Of a DNA stretch of 64,000 nt, positions 22,619 through 36,400 are shown one piece after another. Origin of the DNA: Mesaphorura yosii. Lineage: Eukaryota; Arthropoda; Collembola; Poduromorpha; Tullbergiidae. The stretch is from contig WIXG01000149.1 of assembly GCA_009869945.1 (NCBI GenBank), positions 1 through 64,000 of the forward strand, given 5' to 3'. Numbering within the stretch: the stretch's first letter is position 1; each line of letters starts with the position of its first letter. A program made the translations under genes and the position numbers. The notes beneath the pieces are model-generated. The model saw only the letters and a list, made by a program, of their open reading frames with translations. It was not told the origin of the DNA and made no database searches.

Positions 22619-25600
22619 TTACCCGGAAGGTATTATCCTCCTTATGTCGAGTAGTTGTCCTTTTTCCCATTTTTTGAGTCAGTTGATCAAGCTCAGCTGG
22701 TCAGTAATTAATTCGACGAAAAAAACATTTAACTACTGGAAACCACACTGGTTTGCTTGTCATTAATCAAATGTATTAGCAGTTAACTGATTGCTCAGGA
22801 TCAATAAATCACACTTTAATCGCAATAAACCACAGCATAGCTAAAGTTAATAAAAGTCTAACGCGAGAAGAATAAATCGAGCACATGTGCACTGGACGAA
22901 GAACAGAGCGCGAGTGAACGCACACTGCCGCGAGCAGCTCACGACTGCTTCGGCTCTCCCGCTGTACTACACCGCATTGAAATGCTGTGCAAGTTTGAAC
23001 AAGCTTCTCTTCCACCTCGAGTCCTCGTGCTTTACATGGCTAACCAATAAGGTCGTTTCCTTGCCTTTCCTTGCAAGTTGCTCGGTCGATCAAGCATCCA
23101 GTCTCACGTACGCTCCTACTGCGAATACAGCGAGATGGCCAAAGGCCAACATGTGAGACTTGAGACGTGAGCCTGCTCGTGTAAATAAATAAACTCTAAC
23201 CAAAACATTGTGCTCGAGAAAATTTTCGCTAATGCTAAATATTAATACGGTTTGTTCAGGCTGCATAGTGAGAGTAATCGACTTGAACGAGGGGATTAAA
23301 GGTATCTGCCCTAATTCCCCGTTAATTAAGCACCGAACCAGTATTACGTGCACAACGGCTCATGAGCTCTAGCCCGTAAATAAAGCCAAAGTCGTCACGT
23401 TAAGGCTTCTGTTTACAAGTCTCAAATCAATTTCTCACGGCGTTGGCAATTGGTTCTTTTGGCCCGGGCGGCCGTTTGTGCGTCGCTTCAGATGACTGAT
23501 CAGTGATGTTGGGTGTGCGGGAAAACAGTGACCATATCAATTAAATGTGGTGGTTAGACTTGAGCCGCTCATGAAAGAAGCTCGTCCTAAGCCGAGTTTT
23601 CGATTTGACGCATTCGATGATAACTCAAAAGCTACATTGAGAGTTGAGATGTGTCAGGGTGCTAAAATGAGACGAAATCGTTCTTGAATTGTTCCTGAGA
23701 AAGACCTGTGATAGCTGATAGCGAACTCATCTTCATCCTCCTGACGTGTCAACCTCTTCTGGTCAATTTTCTAGGCGCCAAGCAGCAACAACTCTTGATC
23801 TTCAGTATTTCAGCACTCGCATCTCTTCCTGATTAGATCTTAATCAAACTCCGCGTAGTTAACTTCATCAAGCAACCGCAACTAGTCATCAGTTAGCGCT
23901 CAGTCGTGTCCAGGACCTGGAGCCATGCACATCGTAATGCATTATGGAAAAAATGTGGATGTCAGGCCTGTTCTCTAGTCATTGAATACCATGCAGCAAG
24001 TATGTAAGTAATGAGTCTTATCTCTTATGATTCATGAGCCAGGAGGACCCATGAGACGAGACAGCTTATCTGTTTATCCACTTTCTGTCGCATTTTAAAA
24101 TTCGTGAATGTGCGAAAGCAAGGCTAAAGCTGAGAGATGTTCAAATATTGGGTTACTGACTAAAAGACAGTTGGGCCGAATTAAAGGTTGCTGCTAGAGG
24201 TTGATCGGCTTGTTAAAAATACATACCATCAAGTTGTCTCAAATTGAGACGAGCGCACAATATTTGGGCATTTGAGGCATGCATTTCTATGCCTGCGTAC
24301 TCTGTCGCTCCATCACAATGAAGAGCAGATCACAACTTCCTATGAGTGAAGCGCTTGACATGAAATTGTGCCCAGCAAACTAACGGGCATGCCAATTTTT
24401 ATTTAATTTTGTAGATCAATGTCAAGAAGCTTCGAGCTTGTTCTGCAGTACCGGCAATCCAAACACATTTGGTAATGACGATCACGACGAACGATGGCGT
24501 TTGCGTAGAGCACAATGGTTTCGGCTCTAATTTGCAATTTTGCTCATACAGACTTTACAGAATACAAAGACCGAGTCAAGTCACGCTAATTAAGCACCTG
24601 CATTCATCAGAAATGCTAATTTTTCAACTTATTCTCAACGCTTCTCGAGCGCAAAATAAGCATTAAGTCAGATCAGGCTAGAGCTGAACTGAGCTCAAAA
24701 ATTGCTTCAGAATTTCCATTCATTTCCATGCCAAACGCGAATTACCTCAGGCTGCCAATCGCAGTCATACTTCGGGCACTGTACTGATGAGAATAGGAAC
24801 CGATGCTTAACGAATTAGTAAAACAATCTCGAGTATTTCCCCAGCTCGTGAGCTCGTCAGTGCTTGTTTACATCTACGAAACATAGTGCTAGTGGACTGA
24901 AGCAGCTGCAGTTACCAATTTTACTCTGCTCTATCTACTCTTCTGCTTCCGACTTCCGAAAAGCAAGACTCGTGTTATCGGTGATACAATGGCGATTCCG
25001 AGGCTAGTGAAGTAATAGTGACTGAGGTCCACCGCCAGTGAGATCCCATATTCGGTGTATTCGTGTGAATTGTGTATATTTTTCATCGCCTGTAATGATG
25101 AAGTAAAGAATAAGGTCGCATAGCCCTAGTTTCGTGCTCGATTCGCCTAATTTCGCAAGTCCCGACTGCGAAATGAAACTCGAAGCAGGCGGAGAGGTGA
25201 GCAGTGAGCCATAACTTAATTGTACTTGCGCGATGTGCCCGTACGCCTGACAGGCAAGCAAATGTTGACATGAGACACGCTTGCACATTGCACTCATCAA
25301 CTAATTAATGCCATTGTGTGTCGAAAAAATCAATTTATTTCGAAATCATTGCCCGTCCGCGTCCGTGTATCTGCTCGGGTCCTACGCTAGCTAGGCCAAG
25401 AGAGTTGTATTTTTTGTACTACTGAAAGCTATCAAAATTACGATAATCCATTCTACCGCTTGCTTACGGATCGTTTTCTTTACGAGGAAAACCCGCATAA
25501 AACTAGACTTCACAGAACAGAAAAGCCAACGCAAACGCGGGGCAGGCAGGACTGTGAAGTGTGATACTTGATACGTTGCATCGCATTTGTGGTGAATGAC

Positions 25601-26520
25601 GGATAGAAATTACAAATCCACATCCGCCAATGGCCTGTCCTGGTCTATTTGTCAGTCAAACCATTAACTACGATACAAGCAGAACTTTTAACGCTTTTTC
25701 GTCTTGCCTTGCCTGTCACCGTCGCTATCATCTGAAGTATTGGTTTTTGTATTCCTTCTTTCTATTGATACACGGCAATAATATGTATTTATGTACCGAT
25801 CTCGATGCATAATACAGCATTAAACCCAATAATAACATACAGACAGCATAATGCCTGGCATTACGAAGCCGTTGTAATGTGCTGGCTGTGGCTAGAATCC
25901 TTCAATACGCTGAAGACGCCGATATTATTCACTTTTTATGGATTGGAAAATCATAGTATGCCATTATCGTATTAAATTTCAGGAACAAATTACCATGCGA
26001 ATGCGAATGCCATTAAAATCAGCCAGTCGAGTGTAAACTCTTTGCAAAGGCGGTTGCGCGCCTGACGGCCTGACCTCGACGGTTGCTTTGAGTGAAATGA
26101 GAACCGTTAAACCGTTTTTGGAGTCAAACGTCAAAGGAAGTGACAAGCTAGTCTCAGTCTCACTTTTCATTTACTTTTCTGCCTGTCACATTCACTGCAT
26201 CCACGTTATTAACATTTTTAATTCAGACCATTAAACTGGCGATAATGTGACGGAACATTGGAACACTGCTACTGCTACTACTGCTACTGTGAACTTGGTT
26301 TCGGCTTTGAGTCTACGATGCTGACGCCATTTTGCCGTCTTCTACGTCAATCTTCGCTGCTGCTACAAACGACACGTTTGCCTTTTGATTGTGATACGAT
26401 AACCACGTAATCAACTTCATGTACGTAACCTTCCATCAGCATTAAGCGTCATTCCACTTCGATTCCGCAGTTCATTTCAACAGACGTCAAGTCAAGTAAG
26501 AGTAATTGACTTCCTTTTCA
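22619..26520. other. Gene-poor region upstream of MGAT4
   Basis: No coding exon can be supported. Short frames on both strands lack splice context and family features. A clean acceptor at 26520 (ccttttcag) just before the MGAT4 start implies at least one noncoding first exon of MGAT4 somewhere here; I could not place it. A short CTG/CTA trinucleotide run lies at about 26268-26292. Confidence 0.5.
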
Positions 26521-26535
26521 GGACCCTGAAGGAGC

Positions 26536-28828
26536 ATGCAGTTTTCTCACCGCATTGCGACCGTTCTTGTCATTATTTTTCTCACGGTTTTCGTACAAAT
26601 CTTATTTCGAGCAAGTTTTAACGGTAAGTTTGGTGCCTTGCTTCAATTGCTTCTTTAACGGATTGCGTGTTCATTCTTATTGAATTCTCGTATTCATTAC
26701 AGATGACGACCGTGAATCTCGAATCCTTGAGTCTCTCGGAGTGCTAGAAACTCAGATAACGGAGTATGAATCTATGGTCCAATCCTTCCGGAACGAGCTG
26801 ATAACAGTGAGAGACCGTGCTTCCAAGAAATGTCCTTGCAACAATGAGCAGGGCGACGAACTACTTCGATTTCCACTTCTCACCCATAATCGCCTTAAAA
26901 CTGTGAATATTTTCAATGCCTTGCCATACTTGATGGACGCCGACGATGCGCTCACTCCTGCTCTCGTCGTTGGGAAGGAGAGAGTCGGAGGTTAGTGTTT
27001 CATTGCAAGCAGGTCAAGCATGTAAAATAGCAGTAATTTTTTCCATCTGCAGTGTCGTTAGTTGTTGGCATTCCAACTGTCAAACGTCCTACACAGAGTT
27101 ACCTCATTCCTACTCTGCAACATTTGATGTCCTCCATGCTTCCAGAAGAAAAGAATGAAACACTGGTAATCGTCCTCATCGCAGAAACTGATATCGCTTT
27201 TGTACAATCGACCATCAATTCTATAACCAAGCAGTAAGTTATTTTCTTAAATCCGAATTCCATCAGCGACGAACCGGATCAGCAGGAATCTTTTCCATTC
27301 CCATTCCCAGGTTCAGACAAGAAGTTGATTCGGGTTTTATTGAATTGATCGCTCCGTCGCCGAATTTCTACCCTGACTTCAAACAACTGAAAGCTTCCCT
27401 TGGCGACTCTTTGGAAAGAACACGTTGGAGAACGAAGCAAAACTTGGACTATGCTTATTTGATGATGTACGCTCAAAATCGAGGCACGTATTTTGTTCAG
27501 TTGGAAGACGACGTCCTAAGTAAAAAGGGCTTCGTCACTACCATGCGAACCTTCGCTCTGCAAAAGACTATCGAAAAGGTTGACTGGTTTATGCTAGACT
27601 TCTGCCAGTTAGGCTTCATTGGTAAGAACTATTCACGTAACTTCCCAGTTTCCAGAGATGATAGGGCTCATAAGGCTAACAAGATTGTTCTTTTTCTTCA
27701 GGAAAATTCTTCCGCGTATCTGATTTGTGGAGACTCGCAGACTTCTTTCTACTATTTTATAAAGACAAACCGGGTGACTGGCTACTCGCACACTTTTTTA
27801 AAGTTAAATACTGCAAACTAGACCTCACACACGTAAGCAAATAGGCCCATTCTTGCCGTCCTCACATTTGTTAAATTCTTAATTTTCACACAAAGTATCC
27901 ATTTCTCTATTCTAGAAAAAATGTGTGAAAGAAATCGGGAAGCATTGGATTCACTACAAGCCATCTCTGTTTCAACACATCGGAATGGTGTCGAGCCTCA
28001 ATGGGAAAGTGCAGAAGCTGAAGGCAAGTCTCATGCTACAATTTCTTACATGCGTCTATTAAGAGCACGTGCCTCATCAAATCTCTATTATGCTTACAGG
28101 ATAAACAATTTGGCAAATTGGAGCTCTTTGTGAGGCACAACAATCCACCTGCAAAAGTGGATAGCACAATTAAGCAGTACGGGAAGTACACTCTGAGCAA
28201 GGCGTACGAGGGCAAGAGTTTCTTTTGGGGAGTGGATGCTTTGAAGGGGGACAAAATCACATTCAGTTTTCAACCGCCCATTTCTCTCAAGTCGTAAGCG
28301 CCTTAAAGTCTAACTTGGCCTTCGGCCACTTACTTTTGGACAAGATATTGACTTTGACTAGTATGGTTAACTTTCTAATGAATGAAGGTATAAACTTGTG
28401 ACTGGAAACCCTGAACATCCTTCCGATCAGCTGCGCAATGCAACGCTCGAAGTGTTACCAGCCAGCAAACCAACCTCTCAAAATCTAAAATTGCCTGAAA
28501 CTAGCGATGGCTACTTACAAATCGGTAATTGTAATTATGCAATGCAGTCTATGCAGCATATAGAATTCTTGTTAATTTTAATTTAACACATTCTCAAAAT
28601 ATGCTTACAGACGAGTTTGGAGAACTCGGCCTTGTGGAAGGAAATATCCGCGAATACTTGAACCCCATCTCCGTGGTCCGAATTACCTTAAAAAGTGCCA
28701 GCGAAAATTGGGTTATTCTTAGTGAGGTATTTACAAGTCAACAAGAAGATAAACTGTGTCATGTCCTCTAAAAATATCCGCTGTTTATTCTACTGTTTCA
28801 GATTCTACTTCAAAAGAAGACAGACTAA
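26536..28828 (+). CDS. MGAT4: Alpha-1,3-mannosyl-glycoprotein 4-beta-N-acetylglucosaminyltransferase (MGAT4, GT54)
   Basis: Golgi enzyme that adds the beta-1,4 GlcNAc branch to the alpha-1,3 mannose arm of N-glycans. Ten exons: 26536-26623, 26703-26990, 27053-27233, 27311-27621, 27702-27832, 27916-28023, 28100-28293, 28388-28524, 28611-28726, 28802-28828; total 526 residues (human MGAT4A 535). Type II membrane anchor near residues 5-25 (HRIATVLVIIFLTVFVQILF), short coiled-coil stem, then catalytic landmarks: VVGIPTVKR, RTKQNLDYAYLMMYAQ, the acidic QLEDD metal/UDP-sugar motif, FCQLGFIGK, PSLFQHIGMVSSL, NPPAKV, and the C-terminal lectin-like part (YEGKSFFWG, GNPEHPSDQLRNATLEVLP). The start ATG lies 15 bp after an acceptor, so the 5'UTR is spliced. 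The intron after 28023 uses a GC donor. Confidence 0.95.
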
Positions 28829-29457
28829 ACAGACCGAAGCTGAATAATGAAGAATTGTTCGCTAGCTGCTCACTTGACACGTTCCATTTGGCGTGTGTCC
28901 TTCGCTCGCGTTCAAGGAGACTGTGAGCTTAACTATTTCGTTGAATTCAGTGAAATGTTCACAGGACGTACAAGACAAGACATCAGCACTCAGAACATAA
29001 TTTCTAGTGGCATTTGATTTCATATTTCGTTTAACATTCACGGTACTGTTAAAGTATCAGTGCTTAATTTAATTAGAACGTACTTGGCACGTGCACTCTG
29101 ACGCAACGTGTGTTAGCAGAAACTGTTTTTGATCTCGACGAATCTCGAGTGTATATTTTAGAACATTGGAACGATGAAACAAAGTGTGTATTGAATTAGT
29201 TTTTAGTTCAGTCGATACTATTGACGTCGTGTCTTTGTTTTTATTTACCTCATTTCTTTTTTTGTCATACCAAACATTGTGTTTGATGCTTTTAGTTCCA
29301 AACATAGCTAGTCAAATTAGCGAATTCTATTTGTATAATTTTAGGAATAATGGCCTTGATGGTCTTCTCGCCTACAAGAATGCCGGTGAAAACGAGTGAA
29401 TATTTTAGTCATAATGTCCCTCAAAGTATAACGAACTAGAGCTTGTTGATGAATCGA

Positions 29458-29463
29458 AATAAA
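29458..29463 (+). terminator. Candidate poly(A) signal of MGAT4
   Basis: AATAAA on the + strand, 630 bp after the MGAT4 stop codon. It is 36 bp from the opposing signal at 29500-29505. Confidence 0.55.
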
Positions 29464-29499
29464 ACAATTCGTTCTGCGTACGCATTATTGAATATACTT

Positions 29500-29505
29500 T
29501 TTATT
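29500..29505 (-). terminator. Candidate poly(A) signal of nervous wreck
   Basis: AATAAA read on the - strand about 950 bp after the nervous wreck stop, giving cleavage about where the MGAT4 transcript also ends. Confidence 0.5.
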
Positions 29506-30458
29506 GCTAACTGTGGTAACAAGGTTCCTGTTTCCTTCTAACTTACAGACATTATGCACACATAATTTACCATCATGATTTAGCATGATTCTCTCCGGAT
29601 ATAAAAGTATAATCTCAAGACTGAGATCCGAGATTCCCATTCATCATACGTGCAATCAAAACTTATATTTGAGTGCAAGTGCTTGCTTTGCTTGCACTGG
29701 CTAACTGATAATTAACATTTTAACTTTAACTGCACGTGACCGAGCAACTGAATGAGATTATTGTAGATTGCAGAAGAAATCTATTTTTGCATTGCATTAT
29801 ATTAGAGACCAGCAAAGCACAGTGACACAATGATAATAAATATATGAATAAATTCAACAATAACGACTGAATATACTTTAAGCCTACGTTTTCACAAGAA
29901 AATATAGTTCGTTAGGAAGAAGGTAATTAATTTGATATTGCATTGATCAACTGTTCTAACATACAATACAAGAATACAACACAGGACACAGAATTAAAAT
30001 AGACTTCTTGCTGCTCAGCATTTTCAACAGGCTATAATTCTTATTTTTACGTACACATACACGCGCACATGCTAAATTCAACGTTAAAGTTACATACAGT
30101 ACACAATTCAACTATTTCGACTAAGGATGACGATAGTCTGATGGGCGTCGGTCGTGAAGAGATTCTGCTGATGCTGATTTGGCATTTGACTTTGTCCGCG
30201 ATTGTGACTTGATTATTACTTTGGTTGCTCGAGATAATATTACGATGTGTCTCCTTTCTTGCAGATTATTTGCTTACACTGGTACGCCGAGACGAAGACT
30301 ACAATTAAGCCAGTGATTTTTATTAGGTTTCTATGTTAAGCAAAGTAACAGTACTAAATTGGGGTTTCTCGGGGTTTCATTAATTTTCCTGACAAACTTT
30401 TTCTGGCTCTAGACGCTATACGATAAGGAGACACTACTTTTTTGTATTGTGTTGCTGC

Positions 30459-33400
30459 TTATGCATCAGATTCTTTCAGAGATTCTAATTTTGCCAACTT
30501 TTGTACATCCAATTCTTCTGGAGTGACTGGACTTTCTCCACTCTCTCCTCGGGAAAGTCGCTTAGAGTCGTCCTCAATTTCTAAACTAGCCTTCTTGGGT
30601 TCCAACACCGACTTCAGCTCTTCGATCTGGGCCTCCATCTCACTCTCGCCTACTTTCGTCAACTTGACTTCGGAGACTTCTTCAGGTTCCAAAGGAGCAT
30701 CAGGAGGAAAGGCAGCGTCGTCGAAACCAAAAGCTTCTCCAGCTGTAGGTTTGTCAAGTTGCGAAAAGTCGGCGAAAGCTTCAAAGTCGGCCTCAAACTC
30801 TTCTTGTGGCTGGGGTTTTGATTCCTCCTCTTCCTGAGGCTTCTCTGTTTCCGGCTGGTCATCGGCTTTCTCCTTTTCTGATTCTTCGGCCGCTGGAAAT
30901 GCTTTGTGTTCGTCCGACATGGGCGTGGCAGCAGTGATTACGATTTGTGCCACTTCCAAACCAGCGTCTCCGCTCTGCAAAGTCAACAAGCACATACATA
31001 AGAGTTTGCTGAAGTGGAAGAAGTTCTTTCCTAATTTTACCGCTGAAGCAGCCTCTCCTTGTGTTTCCGCTTCACTTTCAGGCACGGTCACCGTGACATC
31101 TGCAAATAAATTGAGAATCCTCATCTTTTAGGCTCACTTAACAAATCAAGACTGCGATAAGGAGTAGGATACTCACCAGGGACGTCACTCACAACAATTT
31201 CAACTGATTCGGCAGCATTTTCTCCAAATTGACCTTGATATTTTTGTTGTTGATCATTAGTTAATTCCATCTCAAAAGCTGGCTTATCATATGCGTAAGT
31301 AGCTAAAACAAAATTCATGCAATACGACTTGTACAAGCTGTTCTGATAATCTAAACACCGATTTCAACTTCAATAAGTCTACACTCAGACAGCACAAATA
31401 AACCACGACAAATTCCAACCACGTCTGCTTACTCTTTTTAGGCTGCACAACTTCTACGGCTGGCTGCTCTGTTTCTGGTGTGGGCTCGATAATGACAACC
31501 TTCTCAGGAGGGGGAAGGCCGCCGGTATCCATTTCTGGCGGAGTGTACGGCGGTGGGTTGATTCCCGAGTCAGAGACTTCGTCGTCGTCGTCCTCGTCGT
31601 CCATGCCCTTTCGTGCGTCGTAAGAAAAATGTGCAAGTTACTTCCAGGTCATGAGAAGGCTTTGCCTGTCCATGTCCACATGGGGTGTCTCAATGTTTCT
31701 TACCTCTGGAGACAAAGGCTCTCCATCCCAGCGACATTCTTCTGCAACAATGGAAGGGAACAAACCTCTACGACCATCGTACTCGCCTTCCCACCACCCG
31801 TCGTCTTCATTATGAGGCGTCTACACCCAAGTAAGAAATTTGTAAAGCATAAATTGTAATCTTGATCTCGTCATGTTGGACGAACTAGTAGCATACCATA
31901 TTTAGAATGCGAATGATTTGATCGCCATAGAACGACAATTCTTCAGGAGCTGTTGCCTCATAGTCGTACAGTGCGCGACAGAACATTCCCTCTGGGTATG
32001 AAAATAAATAAAAGCATAGATTAGTCCAGGCGAGCTCTGCCTTCAAAAGTATGCTTTTATAATTTTGCGTTTGCCTTCACCGCGGTAATCGTTAATGAAC
32101 GGAGTCGTGAGGCCAGACGAAACTGTCGTCGGAGCCGTGGTCACCGGAACTTCTTCGGGAAGATTTTGATTCAGATAGTCCTCAGTCTCTTGCTCGGGGT
32201 AGCCGTTTGCAATGGAATTCTGGTCTTTCGCAGTTTGGGCCTGATTCTGCTCTTGAACGTGGTAGTCGACCGACGAGAATGATATCTGAGGCTGGAGGGG
32301 GTAGCCGGCGGGCGAGGAACTCGTCTCCACTTCGACGTAGTTTTGAGGAACATAGCCTTCTTCGCCTTTGTAGTTTCTGGCTCGAACCCAACCGTCGCCA
32401 TCTCCTTCACCGATCAAATCCAAGTGCTCATTCTCCAAAATCGTCAGTTCGTCGGGATTTTGGCCCTGTGTATTAAAGCACTAGCTATAGGACTGAGTAG
32501 GATTACAAGTGCACAGCTCAACTGTGCGTTGGCTTACCGTGTAACTGTAGAGTGCGACGCATTTTACTGTTCCCTGCTCGGTCGTTGCGTCAGCTTGCCA
32601 AGATTCGGTCAATCCGACCTGCCCGCCCGACAACGGTGGACTCAATGCGGGTGGTTCATGTGTGGAGTCGCCCCAATCCACCTTCATCGGGTCATCCCAG
32701 GTTGCTGCTAATGACTCGATTCTTCGTCGACCCATTTCAACTTGAACTGCAGAGCATTTCATGATTATATGAGCACAGTGCATTATTGTTAGCATTACTG
32801 GGATTGAAAGGCAGAATTCTTACGAACCATCAATCTCGTCCTCATCCGGCTCAGCCGAGTCCAATTTTCTAGACTCAGGAGCTCGCATCTTTTCCGATGT
32901 GCTCGTGTCTTGAGAATCGCTGTCGTAGAATGAATCTTTTTCTTGCTCTTTCTGCATCTTTTGCTGCTGTTGCTGTTGCTGCTGAGTCTACATAAAAGTG
33001 TCATTGAATTTAGGGCAACGGGCAGGGTAAGTTGGCGACAAATGACCAGATTCTCGATTCTCACCTGTGGTGGTTCCGGTTTTCGAACGTTTGGAGAGCC
33101 ACCTGGCTTTGGAGGTTCCATTGAAGTTACGGTGTAGTCATCAATTTCTTTCATGAACTCGTCCACGTCGATTCCTCCCTCGCGAAGAGCCTCGATGCAT
33201 GCCTCAGCCCGGTACTTGTCTGTCTGAGCCCTCCGAATATTTTCGCGAGTCTCATCGATTTTCGCCTCGATGTCAGGCCCGTTCGGGTCGTCTGGATCAG
33301 TCTTCATAGAAAAATCCATAGCCAAAGATCAGCCATCATTCCTCCCATTCATGCGTCCACAGCTTGAATGGTTACCTTGTGCCCAGAGTCCCTGAGTGTT

Positions 33401-36400
33401 TGGAGAATTGGCAGCCTGCGTTGGCTCTCACGGATGATTCTGCACTGTTTGCCAATGAACTCGGCCCACTTCTTGGCTTCACCAGTCAGAGTTTGAGTAC
33501 TTCCGTGCTCTTCGGTTAGTTTGCGTACGTTGTCTCCTTCACAAGAGTCGAAGGGGTAACGAATGTGCTGCTTCAGCACAGGGTAATATTGAACACAGCA
33601 CAAGACGTTGTAATCTCGGGACAACTACGATAGAGACGACAGTTGAAAGGGTTAATCATTTGAGATGATGCTTCTCCTCACCATTTCAGCCTGATCTCTG
33701 ATTTTTGTAAATGAGTTTTGTGCCGCAGAGCAAGTCAAGAGTTCTGTCCGCCCCATCACGGTGATGTACTCCTTCAGTTTGTCATACACGTCAGCTTCCA
33801 GCGTCTATTTCATTTTAAAGCGAGTAATTCAACCTTAATCAGTATGCTTTCAATCCTAATTTGACTTCGCTCAGAAAGAAAAGTTTACCCGAGTGCAGTT
33901 TTCCATGTCGTAGTTGAAATAGCGGTCTTGGTGAGCATTTGCAGAGGCCAATGCCAGAATATACTCGTTCCGTGCTCCAGTTGACTTTTCCTCGAGAGCT
34001 TCCTTTTTAGATGAAAACTGCACAAAGACGGGAAAAATCAATTATTCCACGAAATATTATTATAAATATTTGAAAAAAATCGGGAAATTTCGTGAAAATG
34101 TAAGAAATCTTCGAGAGTGATGGGGGCTGAGAAGTGCTCTCGTGTAAACATAATTATTTACCCCACTTAATTACGCCCTCTCACACGTCCGGGACCTCCG
34201 AGGAGAAACAACAGCAGCAGCTGCAGCGGGAGGCTCCGAAGAGTGACAAAACGACGACGGCGGCGTGTGCTGGGGGCTTCACCATCGCACATCGATTCAT
34301 TTAGAGTTAAGATAGCGATTTGGGTCGGTGGTTTTTCCACCGGCTAGGATTTGATTTAACTTAATTTTCTAAATTTCATGTGTCCCTGAACACCTAGCAT
34401 GCGTGGTCAGGGTAATTAATTCAATTTAAAATCATTTTGTATGAAAATTGTTTCGTTTTCGAAAAACAAAAACTTGACTTTCTTTTTTAAAAATCCACCA
34501 AAATGCATTGCAGTACATTGCGACGGAGATGCTGCTGATCATTCGCCAATTTGAGGTTGTGCGAGCATAAGAAGTAGAGCCAGTGCAAAGAAAAATTTAA
34601 TTGCATGAATTCTTCCAAGCCACCGGCACTCACGTCGAGAATCGTGATTAAATTATGGGCCCGTGAGTAGGAATTTACGTATAAAACATTTAAGCGCAGC
34701 GATATTGTAAATACATTTCACATGGTAGTCAGTCTCAGCCCTTCGGGAATTCACGACTGTACAGCCTTTGTAGAACACTCGTGATGGAAAGCTGCAAACT
34801 CACCTTGACACTGCTTCGCTGCAGAGATGTAAATGATGAGAATATTGATCCTTTCTTCTTTTTTAGCCTGCAAGACAAAACACGAAGCAAATCAGAATAT
34901 TGACAAGCTGCTCGAATCAAATTACTGGCTCAAGGTCACAAGAAATTAAGCTTCCTAATGATGTTCAAACATCATCAATCTGTGACATTCAGCTTTGATT
35001 TCGAATCATGTATTTAATTGAAGGTTTAAGTGCCTACTTTTCTTCGGCATCAGTCGCTCTGACTCGGGCATCGTGGGCGAGGTGCTCTTCCTCAAAGTAT
35101 AATTTCTTATTACGATCCAATTCCGCGACTGTAACTTGGAGTTCTTTTTGAATAACAAACAGTTGATCAAGACACTTTTTGGAAGCTTGTAGTTTTGCAT
35201 GACGAACAACTTTTGCATCTTCTGTAATTTGTTGTTGAAACACTTCCATTGCAGCAAGACGAGCTCGAGCCAGCTTTTCGTTCTCTTCCAGAACCGTCCG
35301 CCAGACATTCCACACGTTCCTGTGATATGGCGTCTCATGTCTGATTGGTGTCAAAGGAAAAGGTAATTTTGCAATTTCGGCTTACCATCGCTCATTCTCA
35401 TCCTCATCCCGAAGATCAGGTATGGATGGAATCTTTTTGTTCAGGTATGCGCTGGAGATCTTCAACAATGCCTACATAAGACAAGAATGCAATGATATAA
35501 AGTGCTGCCCACTGCACAGTATGACCAATGCTGTTATCGCTCTGTATTTAACAAGTCTGCTAGCATGCATTAACATTTGACATGAAAAGAGCGCCGTATG
35601 TTACGAAATTCGGCTAATATTCTGTATCAATCCGTGATTCATATCGCCGTGTACCAAAAAGATGAGGAAAGTGAGGAAAGCAGTGTTAGCAAAACTGGGA
35701 ACTGGCTTACCTCTGCGTAAGTCTTTTCAATGGCTGAACGCTGCTTTGTGAAATTCCTGTGAGACAAAACAATTTCTTGATTAATTCTGAAAATAGAACT
35801 AAGCCGCGTGGCAACATGCGGCAAAGGTGTGAAATCTCGTCGAATCAGAGAGTGATTGGATTCCACGTACTTGATGTCTTCCAGAAGATCGCATTCGTGT
35901 TGATTCTTCGCCTGGAGTCTTGCTAACTGCTCCGAATGAACGTGCTTCAGCGTTTTCAGATAAGGACCCTGCGAAACAAACAATTTAGTGTAAAGACTGC
36001 TTTTTCCTCTTCAAGGTCACCCATCAAACAGGTCGCGACTGAAAATTTTAGTCAGTTACAATAATTCCGCGAGCAGAAATTGCAGAAAATGCTTATGTTA
36101 TAATTCTTAGAAATAATTTTCTGATAAATTGGGTGTACGAAGACGCAAACGATTACGAGCACCTAAATTGGAGCTATTGAAGCAACGTTCTGGGCCCGAA
36201 TTAAAAACTCATACGTTAATTGGCCGGAACACGATTTCATTTTCAGATTCTTATCTCCTTTGGTTATTTATAACTGGTTGACGACAACAACCATTTGTCT
36301 GTTCATAAATTGCTGATGAGCAAAATTGCAGCAGGCCAAGAAAATCGATGACATCCTCTGCTCAAGAATGTCTTCCAGTTGTGTACAATCCTCTCGTGTC

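Larger units (their letters stand above)
28829..30458. other. Tail-to-tail 3'UTRs of MGAT4 (+) and nervous wreck (-)
   Basis: No coding region seen. The MGAT4 3'UTR probably runs to about 29.48 kb and the nervous wreck 3'UTR from 30458 down to about the same place. AT-rich throughout. Confidence 0.55.

Noticed and set aside
32207-32764. Several + strand frames around nervous wreck SH3 exons
   Set aside because: They overlap exons whose - strand reading gives clear SH3 domains.
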